Positions 23,801-35,800 of a DNA stretch of 64,000 nt are shown piece by piece. A program made the position numbers and the translations under genes. Under the pieces are notes generated by a model. The model searched no databases and was not told where the DNA came from. It was given only the letters and a program-made list of their open reading frames with translations. The stretch lies in assembly GCA_907165275.2 (NCBI GenBank), contig OU015666.1, positions 2,758,001 through 2,822,000 of the forward strand. Direction: 5' to 3'. Origin of the DNA: Zygaena filipendulae (Eukaryota; Arthropoda; Insecta; Lepidoptera; Zygaenidae). Positions within the stretch are counted from its first letter, which is position 1. The number at the start of each line of letters is the position of its first letter.

Positions 23801-26800
23801 TATGGTCACACCATTTGGTACCTGCTGTTTTTTCTCCATTCTAAAATGTGTTTGGAGTAGAAACAATCTGTGAAACAATACTTAATTTGATCACGGGTTG
23901 GGATGCGTACGCGTATACGTTGCACCAATTTAAATTCCGTGTTTGACGAGCCACAGTTGATACAAATCCGTTTTTTTAACTATAAGTATCTCTACGTTAA
24001 TTATGTGTTTGATTTATTGAGTGTGTGTGTTTTCGTAATTTATATCTATCATGTCTGGTTTAAGGATGGTATATGTAATTTTTTTATACAGATAGCTTTC
24101 TTTGTATTTAAAAAAGTCATTATCTTAACAAACGTATCGTTATTAATTATCAATTTCATAATGTTCAGTTTTTAAACTTAATAACTACATTGATAATAAT
24201 AATAAGATGTATACTCGTAATATCGTACGTTAAACTAGTTAAAATTTATATTTTTCTCAAAGTAACTTCTTTTATTTCAGTTGGCTTCTTGGTTCTGGCC
24301 TTCTATCTGTGGGGAACACCTTACAAGAGGGGTTTTTTCTGTGACGATGAGACCATCAGGCATCCCTACAAAGACTCCACTGTCACAAGTCTCATGCTGT
24401 ACATTGTTGGGATCGGCGTCCCTTTAATCTCGGTAAGTACTTATATTTTTTTAGTTTTTGTATTTTTTTTGTATTAAATATTATATTAATGTATTAAACT
24501 AATATAAAGTGATCTAAGTATATGTCAATGACTAATGTCATCTATAGCTACAGCTATTAAATTTGTCATTTTATTAATATTTTGTTACCGTTACATAAAT
24601 TTCCATTTCAATAATAGTAAATTATAATAACAAGTGACGACAACGTTTAAAATAACTTTCATACAAGCAAACATGAACTTCACGTGTGGTTATTTGCCCA
24701 TTTCCATAGTAGAATTGTTTATCTATAAAAAGTAAACTGTATTGATCCACTTTCGAATCTCCAATGTCAATGACCTAAACCTGTCAAATGTTACATGAAA
24801 AACCTTTCGTACCATTTGTCAATATTGGTCCCGTTGTAGGGACATCAATAATCTATTTTCGTAGGTTCTCTCTCTTTCATTGTGCTCCGTTTCTTATCGG
24901 TCCATTATTAGCTTAAACTTACCTTTCGTGTAGACTTTGTGTGGTTTTCAATCGTTGAGATAAGATTGGTACCTACTATTTGAACACTTTGTACAAATGT
25001 TTGATACAGAACAGACACTTCTTTTTCTTATTGGTGTTCAAATATCTTGTTGACACGATGCCTTTTATTAAATTTCTTAATTTAAAAGGAAATTTCTTTC
25101 TGTCTTTTATTTTTGTTTGTTCTAGTTTTATTGTTGGTTTTGGGGCAATGAAGTATATTTGAATTTGGCTACATTACACTTTAATTTTAAGCTTTTTATA
25201 TTTTTCAACGTTTGATCTAGCAACTGATAAGCAGCCCGCTTGATTACGTATCCCACTACATATTCTGAGGTTAAAGAAAAAACTTATTATAATTTCACGT
25301 CGAATACCATCTCAGTCGTGATTTACCTCAGATAAAACCGTCGTCGGTAGGCTCAGTGGCACTAACGTTTCAAATTCAATTGTAATTGCCATCAATTTCT
25401 GAATGATTCCAATCAGATATCACGTGTGCTCTTCCCACGAGTCCTTTAATGACCAGAAAAAAAAAATATAACAGGACCTGATACAATCTGTGACAAACTC
25501 GTTTTATCTTTATGATATTTTTTGATAGCTTGGATAGTGTGTATTATTGTCACGATCTCAAAAAAAGTTTTTAGGCTCCAGAACTCAAGTTAGTTATAAG
25601 TGCTTTGAATTCAGAAAGTTGTATCTACTGTTATAAATTTTTCTCCCTTAATAGGAGCTAATTATGTTCATAAGCGTCAAATAGAAAAAGAAAACCTGTA
25701 ACTTTTTGTTTATCAATCGTTCGTAATTTTCTACTTTACTTAGCCTATTTACTTCAATGGTTGGCTGAATAAGCTGTCTTATGTTGACACCGTCACCGTC
25801 TATTGATCACCACAAATGTTATTGATATTGGTGTGAAGCCTACTTTTCTAGTGGTATGTTAGCTTCATGCTCGATTACGAGAGAACCAGTCACTTAATGA
25901 CTTATAAGTCATAGTGCGTATCAAACTCACGGAAATAATTCTACACATTTTTACTGCTAATTAAGCACTAATGAAGTCAATACTGAAGGTATAGTTTGTT
26001 AAGTAGATAACTTGGATGTTATTTTTTACAACACATTTTAAACTTATTCACTTTTTGGTTTTCTAAAATAGACTGAGCGATAAAATTTTGTATTTCTAAG
26101 TGTATTAAGTTACTCTTGGATTTTAATACATTTTCCTCCAAAAATTGGCATTCAGCTGTTGTATTACTCGTATTGTTTATTATTACTGTATGGTTTGTTT
26201 TTGACCTTTTCATTTACAATATGATATTAAATTCGTGACTATTGTATTAATTTTAATTAATGAGATTGATGCTTGTTATCAGTAGGTACGTGATTTCAAT
26301 GTGCCGAGTTAGTAACTAATGATAACATTACTGTTTGACTTTGGTCTGCTATTTACAATTGTTTCACCTTGAAATTTTCCACTTCTATCTGCTCACATTT
26401 AATTAAATAAAATATTTTACAGCGTTTCGTGTCGTTCGGCGGTATTTTGCTACGTCTTTTAATCATCTCGTTTCCAACCTCCATGCGAAACAATTAAATT
26501 TGTCACACATTTTCTTCCACGCTTTTCTGTTGATTCCCTTAATTAATGTCATCATCAGTTCAATTCATCAATTTCAACATCAATCAATTAAAGCTTTCTT
26601 GTGGCTACTTTCTTTAGAAATGTTTTATTGATAAACATAATTATGTAGTTAACGTTTCTCTCGTTCCTTGATTTGATTTATTTAATTGCTTTAACTTACT
26701 CTGTTATAGTTTTATGGCAAAAGCGTAACTCACTTTACTCTTAACAATAACTCCATATTGCGGGACAATGTTAGCTGTCTCAAAGGTGAATGACTTAAAA

Positions 26801-29800
26801 GTAATTTAGTTCTTGTGTTGTAAATTTTGCTAGTGTGTATTTTTTGATGTCTGTTTCATTTTGAGTGTAAAAAAATCAATTTGGCAATATGCCTCGTAAA
26901 CGTTTCTCTAATACGTATACGTGGTGTTTGCTGTTGCTAAAATTGTTAATGTAATGCATTATCATAACATTTACAACATTGACTACGCTTCTCTTTAATA
27001 TCTTTAAAATGTTTATCTCATTTAGATATGTGTTTATTATAACAGTTTAATTCACTTTAACTGTTGTAACATGTATATAAAATAAAGCCCGTGGTTTCGC
27101 CTATTATGTTTCCTCAGGAAGTCTTTGTTGTAACTATAGGGATTAAAATTGTAGAATAATAAAAAAATCCCCTGTAGTCTGAAATATATTTTTCACTTCA
27201 GTAGCTCAAACATGTAGAAACTGCTGCCTGAAATCAGTGAGCAAAATGCGATTTTGCTCACTGAGTGAGACAAAGTAACTTTTTAATTTTTGTTTTCAGA
27301 AAGCCGCGAAATATCTTATTCAGCCTTGAGTTAATCATACAATTCGAAACATTTACACTCTATCTCTTTCCCGCCATTAGAAAGAGACAGAGACAAAGAC
27401 CAGCCCTTTCGAAGTTCCGATTTTAAATTCGACCTCAAAGACAAACACGAAATTTGTACTAACTAAAGAAATTTTGCACAAAGATAATTATGTCTTTTAA
27501 TGTAATTTATCGAATTTTTAACTTTTTGTTGTATTTAAACGAAAATAAGTATTTACTGCAAATAAAACTGATATTTAACTTGTTAATAACTATTATCTCC
27601 TAAAGTGTTCTCACTGCTGAAGTGAAAAGTTATATGTGTTACACGAGAGCAAAGTATTTTTCATTACTCATACTCGGAAAGTAGGTCTGAAGTTGCCTGA
27701 GAAGCGGGTTGAAAGTAACCCTTTTCAGCCCTAGGGAGAATCGCTTTCAACTGACAACTGTCAAATTATTAAAAAAAAACTAGGTGTATTTTCACATTTC
27801 TATTGAACCATGTTTCAACTTTCTATACAGCCAGCGCGATGTAAAATTGAAATAACGTAAAGTTTAAGTAGGTATTAATTAAAATAAAATTCACTCACTT
27901 TTTCTTTAGCTAATTCCTATTTATATTTTTTATTTTCTTTAATTAATACTTAATAATTAAAGAAAATATTTTTTTTAGGTCGCCACAATGTAAATAAAAA
28001 ATACTGGCTGAATAGATAGCCGGCCAAATAAAAAGAAATAGGTGGGAAAGTGTCAAGCGACTATCCGATCTTCACTCATTTTTTCTTTAGCTAATTCCTA
28101 TTTTTATTTTGACTTTCCTTGCATTCGTAATGAAAAGCACAGTGTTATCCTCGGGAGAAAGACTTATTTAGTCCCTCGATCTATTGGCGCCCGAGCGCAG
28201 CGAGACTAAATAAGTTACTTTCACCCCTAGGATAACAATGTACTATTGCATCTCATGCCTTTGAATTCCTCGCCACACTCAGAATTCAAAATCAGCACTC
28301 GCAGCAAAAAACGACTTTGCTCTCTTGTTGCACAAATGACTATTATTACAATGCCTGTAATGTTGGCTTGGTATTTTTTTTCACCTTCAATTTAAAACCT
28401 TTTGACTACTTTAATTTACCGCACTATAAAAGCAAAACAGCCGTAACCAGTATTCCTAAATGTCGTATATAAATATAAACGCCCCTATTTGAAAATGTGT
28501 TTGTTGCACGATCGTAATCTATTATTTTCGCAACGTTTGTTTTACATTGACGCAAGCGTTGTAAAACTTTGCACATCTTGATAATGATCATTACTTTGTC
28601 TGTTTGTTTAATTTTCGCTGTCAGCTGTATCATTAACATAGTTGTTGATTTTTCTCAACAACCTATCTTCAGCGTTATCTGCATATGTTGATTTTAATTG
28701 TTAATTGAAATTCGAACCACAAAATTTCAAAATTCCGGTTCCTGGGATTTCATTTGCAAAATCTCGAGACTCCCACGGGATCTTATATTTTTCCGGGGCT
28801 CAAAGTATCTATATAGTTCCTAGACCTGAAATAACTATTATAACATATAAAATTTTATGAAAATCCATTCAGAATTATGCATAATTTGTCCCGGTTAATT
28901 TTGGAAACTACTGAATAGATTTTCATGAAATTTGATACATTAGGTATGTAATAGTTATTTTAGGTCTAGGAATAAAATAGTACATACATTCTTTTAGCTC
29001 CGGAAAAATATAAGATCCCGTGAGAGATGCAAATAACCTACTGACACTTTGATTTTATATATGATACGTAGGTAAGTACCTACCTATATAGTTTTAATAT
29101 TTAAAGATAGATATACAGTTGTATGTAGAACATTTTTAGCGGTGAGAGATTTTTATCTTTCCCAAAAATAAACATTCTTTAAAAATTTAAAACATTATTA
29201 TCAACTCGGAAGCGTATATAAGTATTTATGTAAGCGTGTCATTGCCACACTAGTTTCTATAAATAGTACATGGACATGCGGGCCCATTGACGGCGACTCT
29301 AATTCAGGTAACAGCCGAATTAGTTTTTCGGAAACATTTTCCTCTGTGAATTCTCGCATAATAGTTATTATCGGTAGATTAATACTATTCAAAACGTAAA
29401 AGTCTCCGTAACCATACAACATTTAAAAGTATACAATAAATAAAAAAAAACAAAATACCTACCTCCTACATTCTTCGTTTTGTTAAGTATGTTAGTATAG
29501 TATTGCTGTAATATGTGTATCATCCGCGTAGATTCCATAGCTCTATGTAGGTATATCCGATTTTTTTACTTGAAGGACACAGGCCTTTAACACAAGGGCG
29601 GCGCCACAGCCGGCGGCTAAAACAAATAGTAGACAACATAAGAAGTAGGCCACAGCTATCAGCGGCGCGCGCTGTGGCCCCATACTTATGTTGTGTACCA
29701 TTTGTTTTCCGCCTCCGCCGCCACCGCCGCCGCTGTGACTGTGGCCAAAGGGTAAGGGTGCATACTGTATACTTCACTTCGCACACACTTTCGAATTCTT

Positions 29801-32800
29801 AAGACTCATTCTTAAACTCAGATTTCATCGCGATGTTTTCCTTCGGTGAATCATAATTACAAGGAGAGTTAAAGAACCAAACATCAAGCTCGTTTCTAAC
29901 CGCCACCCTTTATATAAGAAGCGAGATTTCTGTCACTCTCTCACCACAGCAAATGAATCTATAATCAGTTGATCACCAATCTAATGAATACGGAAAATCG
30001 CTTTGTATATACGTAGCAAATATTTCAATCGGGTAAGATTAAATTATGTTATCTGTATAGCAAAGAAAGCGTGTCTTCTCGTTTGCCATCGTGCCCCGTT
30101 GGTCCATTGCTCCTTAGGCATTCGGAACAAAAACCACAACTCGGGTCGTCGCATCAATGCACGACACAATTGTACAAATTTATGCAATTCGCTGTCTATA
30201 ATTCTCATTTGCATAGAAATAATTAATGCTTGCGCACTGATGATTGCAATTAGTGGTATTTGTAATTCAAAAGTGATCGTTTTATTTTATATGCTATTAT
30301 AAAAAATGTTTTTAATACTGATGAAAGGATAAATACACCAAACAAATAGTTAAAAAAAATCTGCATGGAAAAAAACCTTATTCTATAAATCTTTTCGTTT
30401 TTTTGTTCTAAATTATCCTGAGGGGCTATTATGTAACTTTTGTTTCTATCATTTTTCGGTTGCAATCAAAACATGACGGTTTTGCGATTACAATATGCAC
30501 GTTTTGCCACTTACAATATCTAGCAATCAACCAAAATAAACATGCCTACTTCAAAAGTTCAAGCTGCCTAAACATGATTAAATAATCACAAAATCGCTAT
30601 TTCTCTGATTAAAATCGAAATATGATAGCAACAAAAGTTACATAATTGCAACAAACAAATGCACACACAACCACATTGAGATAAATAAATTGTGAAATAA
30701 TAAACGGAACCTATCATAGATCCTTGCGGTGCACCTGTACGTTTTCAAATTCATTTTGGCAGCAGGTAAAAATGGCTGAGAGCCTTCCCACTTCTAAGTG
30801 TGAAATACTTCTCACGTATCTATTGATAACGAAACTATAATGAGGCAAACAAGATTCCACAGCAGTTAGCACTCTCATAAATACTGCAATACAAAGATTA
30901 TGCATTATGACTTTCAAAATAAAATTAGTAAGTAAGTACTTGTCACCTCAATGCTAAATTTTATGTTCAACAAGTCGATCCCGCGGTTTCGATCGTGTTA
31001 ATTTCGGAGTTTTCGCGAGAATTCCCGATTAAAAATTACCCGATTTCACTCATGAATACTGTAGCTTGCTATAAGTGAAAGAATTTTGAAATCGGTTGAG
31101 TAGTTTTTGAGATTTTCCATTACAAACAAACAGACATACTAGAGTCAAATCTTTTGTCCTTATAATATAAGTATCGATTTTAGTAATCGAATGTAGTCAC
31201 GCTTTTTTACCTAGCGATAGATACGGTTCATTGTTTTTATTTTTTATTTCAATAAAGCCAAAATCAGTTTCCAGCTATATTTTATTGTATATGATTATCT
31301 ATTATTACTAGCTGATCCCCGCGGTTTCACCCGCGTTAATTTCGGAGTTCCCGTAACAATCCCGGAGAAAAAAGTTTCCTGTGTCCTGCTATGTATCCTT
31401 GAAAAAATGTATGCAAAATTTCATAATGATCCGTTGAGCCGTTGAGGCGTGAAAGCATAACAAACCAACAAACAAACAAATTCCTTTTCACATTTATAAG
31501 AGTGAGGATTTATTCCTAAATCTTTAAATATTTTGTAACTTATTTATTTTCTATTATGTGTATTTGCAATAAAAAGCAAGATGTTACTAGTTTATAGTTA
31601 TTAGAACTTATTATGTTCACTTATTGAATATTCCGCCTAAACATATGTGTTGTGTTGCCACATGTTCTAGCTAGTTCACTATCTCGAATAGCCAAATTAA
31701 TCTGAAATATATCCAGTCTCAATAATTTTTTTAGACATAATATAGGCTTCACACTTGGCTGGTCATTGAACTACCACCGCTTCAAAATCGGTCGCAGTTT
31801 GTGTTCAATTAATAAGAAATACGCTAAAGATGTTATCAGTTATAGGAGACTGTGCAATGTGCATAATAAATCATACAATACATAACTCGTTCTGAAATAA
31901 ACATTCCCATTCAGAGTTGAAATTCGTTTTTACACGTAGTAAATATAAAAGAAGAATATCAAAGAGAAAAGAGTTATACCAGAAAATTATATACTTAATA
32001 GAAAAACATAAAAAAGAGTAATTACAGAATACATATACTGGACATAAAAAAACCTAATACATGTAAATAATATTATGTACTTTAGTCGCAGACTAGCTGC
32101 TGCAGTCTAACTAAATGTCCGCCTTCCTACTAGATTATTATTTTCCCTATGCACTGGTTGTCTGGAAGAGATCGCTCTGAGCGATAAGACCGCCGATTGT
32201 GACACTATGTAGTAAAATTGTTTTTTTTTTCAGTGCTGTTCAATAAAGAGTTTATTATTATTATTATTTATTACTCCCTTAGCCAAGTTGACGATCTATT
32301 GCTTAGGTCAGTTAGAGTTTTGTCCAGCTGTGGATGTCCGTAAGTTGATATGCTAATGATAAGCTTACAATTAGTGCATGTTGCTGCTAGTGCGATCTGA
32401 CCCTGCAATGATGCCGCTTCCGACAGCACAAGGCCATCACAAATTGCAACTGGGTGCCGATAAGTGTTATCGGTCAGTTATAGATACTTAGTTGCTATTA
32501 CTACTGCAAACTAATAGGACTTAACAAAATATAATGAAATGATTACATCTATATGTATATTCTACTAGCTGTGCCTGATGACGGTTTCACGCGCGTGAGT
32601 TTCGGAATTCCCGCGGGAACCCCAAAGTAGCCTAATTTACTTTATAACATCAGACCCCCCCACCACTTGTCACGCGATGTCACACTTCGTCGAACCTGAG
32701 GGTGTGACGTACTTTATGGATGGTCCATAGCGTCCATATAACATACATATTATGCAAACAGTAGGTATGCATAAAAATACTACAAAATAATAATGACTGT

Positions 32801-35800
32801 ATATAATATATATATACCTATATTTTAATATCTATACACATACTTAAATAAAATTGAAGTTGAACTTTTCACTAAACCCATAAATGAAATCATATACGGT
32901 AGACCGTACCTACTTACATAAAAAAATCTATTTCTAAAACTTTTCTCTGTTTGTCTGTGTCTTTTTGTTCCGGCATATATTATTACTCTGAGATTCCGAC
33001 TAATCTCTGAAACGGCTGAACCGATTTTAATGGGAGTTTCACTGGCAGATAGCTGATATTATAAAGAGTAACTTAGGCTACTTTTAGTTTAGAAAAAAAT
33101 AGTTCCTGCGGGAATTCCGAAACTCGCGCGGGTGAAACCGCAGGGTCAGCTAGTTTATAATAAATGTCGGATATTTTCGCACCCAGGACCCTTATTCACT
33201 ACGACCATAACACGCCGCGTTAAGATAAGACGTGACAAAAATTGTTTTTCCCTCGCGACCAAAGAAGATTCACTTTAAAAAAATACATTTACAACGTGTG
33301 TTATGGTATACAGAATAATAATTTCTAATATTTTGGCATCTGGAGCGGTCGGAATTGTTTTTGGGACGCGCGTTATGGGCAAGGAATGTTGTTGGTCATA
33401 GTGAATAAGGCCCTGCTTTAGGCAAAGCTACAAGAGAATGCCTGTCGGTTTAGATTAGACACTTGTTTGTTTTTTTTTCTTGTGTGTTGCGCTGAATTGA
33501 ACGTATTTCCATTCTTTCTTCTTTCTATTCAGAACTCATCAGTACATTTCCGTCCACAGATGGGGCTGACGGAGTTCGTCCGGTTGCGAAACTACCGTGG
33601 CGGGCGGTGCCGCATGGTGTTCAAGAGGGAGATACCCGCCTGGATCTGGGAGACTTACAGGACGATAGGCGTGTTCCTGTTCGGGTGCGCCTGCCAGCAG
33701 CTCACCACCGACATCGCCAAATACACTATCGGGAGATTGCGACCGCACTTTATGGATGTGAGTTATTTTTATTTTCCTATAAACTGCTTTGTATGTATTT
33801 TAAGTTTCGGTGTCAGCACGTTGTAGTAGTTTTCTTTTGTGCCTTATATTAGTTTACAAAATGTCAATTCGTAATTATCAGTAAGTGTATAAGGGCGGCG
33901 CCAAAGTCTTTGCAAAACAAGTGGTAGACAACAGAAGAAGTAGGCCACAGCTCGCACCGCTGATAGCTGTGGCCTTCTTCTTGTGTTGTCTACCATTTGT
34001 TTTTGCCGCCGCCGCCGCCGCCACCGCCGAGACTGTGGCCAAAGGATAAGAGTACTGTTAATTGGTGTAAGTGCTGTGGATTAAAGTAAATAAATAAATA
34101 AAAAAAATCTGGGGGACAAGACTTGGCTCGGTATGGAAACGGCTTGTCGGATCTTAATAGAACTTTTCATGGTAGTTAGGTATATGATTCGGAAATCGCA
34201 ATGGATTGATATGGTCAAATCTCTCTTCCGACACACGTGTTAGAAATTACACGTGCCTAGTACCTTTGTATGAGGCACGTGTACTATGTAACGAACATAA
34301 CACGTTTATACTACGAGTAAAAGAATATAAATTACGTAGGTATGTGAGGATTAACACGTACACACTTGACCTTGTTGATTGTGCCACACGAAAGATCATT
34401 TTATGTAATACCTACTAGTTAGTGCAAAAGTTAGAGATAATAATGAACCGTTCCTAAATCATAAAATAAGCATCCAATAAGTCATAAACATGATAAACAT
34501 CACAAACAAATAGTAGTATGTAGAAATTTTATCGTTGGTGCGTCTGTTATGTCATCAACTTGTAAACGTATTGACCCGTTTAGGTCAAGTCAAAGACTAA
34601 ATCAAATATTTTTATTCAAACCAGTCATGTGTTGTTTTTTTTTTGACGTCATAAGAGTTACAGTAATATAATGACAGCACCCATAAAACGTCAGCTCTTC
34701 ACAGTTTACCTTCTGCTATGATGGGCTCCGAGCAAGTAACTGATTTTCGCGTGAAAACCACGCGTTTTAGCTCAGCTCAGAGAACCTTACTGCAAAATAT
34801 TAGCATTCGTATTTGTTGCTACGGTATTAAAATTCGACACTGGCACGAAATGAAATTAATGAACTGCAAAGAAATGAAAATACAATACTTACGACTTACG
34901 AGTATCGGATGTATAAACTACTAGCTGTTCCCCGCGATTTCACTCGCGGCGATGCTGCGGGAAGGATCCCGTATGTCCTATTCCAGACTATAATCTATCT
35001 CTGTGCCAAATTCCATTCAATTCTGTTTCACCGTTTTGGCGTGATTGGATAACAAATATTCATCCAAACTTTCACATTTATAATATTGATGCTGCTGTAG
35101 AAACGAAAGAAAATGAAACGTATCCCAATATACCCAACTCCCAATACTTCTGCATGAAATTCTACGTTTTGTTGAAATAATAACATGAGCGCTATAAACA
35201 TATCTTTATCTTATTTAATGGGGTAAGCAGATAAAGCCTCGTTACTTCGACCCTTGTGATCTTTTGTACCATCCCCATCCTGTGATCCTCCCTCTACTCC
35301 CTGAAGACCTCGGCGGCGAAGGCTAGTGTGCAGTGGAGGGGTAGGAACCTAGAGTCCTCTGTTTCTGGGTAAGCCGTCCCTAGAAGGCCCATACGTTTAC
35401 TAGCCAAAGCATCGCACTCGCACATAAGATGTGCCATCGTCTCGACCTCTACACCGCACTTCCTGCAGGGTTATATATATATCAGTGATGAAAGTATTTA
35501 CTTTAAAAACACTTGGTATACCGTCCTTTCCTATTAACCTTGTGTGCTAAGATTTCTTATGTTATTTTAGTACTCAAATAGTGACAATGCGGTCGTCATA
35601 GAACATTACTTACCTCGTGGGGGGGCAGTATCCTGCTGCGCTGTGAACAGTAGAACGGTGTTTGGTGGCTCATCAGAAAGCATTTATATTATCTACTCAC
35701 CGCGATCCTCAAACTCCCATGGGGATCATAAAATTCTCAAAAACTCCTCTCCACCATAAACATTAAAATAATACCATCCATTGTTTACTGAATCAACATT

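Larger units (their letters stand above)
5806..24280 (+). other. wun intron 1 (18.5 kb)
   Basis: GT-AG intron with phase 1. Identified contents are listed separately: a hairpin at 6.7 kb, MITEs, LINE and SINE pieces at 8.2 and 12.2-12.7 kb, Helitron-like copies, a G/C-run palindrome at 10.2 kb and fold-backs at 22.4-22.6 kb. I recognise nothing in 5.8-6.7, 6.8-7.6, 12.8-13.9, 14.1-16.4, 16.7-19.1, 19.3-21.4 and 22.6-24.2 kb apart from short simple repeats. The first-intron size allows distal enhancers or alternative first exons, but none is demonstrable. Confidence 0.8.
24433..33559 (+). other. wun intron 2 (9.1 kb)
   Basis: GT-AG intron with phase 0. It contains fold-backs at 28.8-29.0, 29.6-29.75 and 33.2-33.4 kb, Helitron-like copies at 31.0-31.5 and 32.6-33.15 kb and a LINE tail at 32.15 kb. 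From 24.4 to 27.8 kb I see nothing but AT-rich DNA. A direct repeat (TTTTTCTTTAGCTAATTCCT) occurs near 27899 and 28081. Confidence 0.8.

Noticed and set aside
29520..29786. An 88-codon Arg-rich minus-strand frame
   Set aside because: The Arg-rich part is translation of the GCC/CGG array in a fold-back element.
33539..33748. Minus-strand frame over exon 3
   Set aside because: It is the antisense shadow of a GC-rich coding exon.
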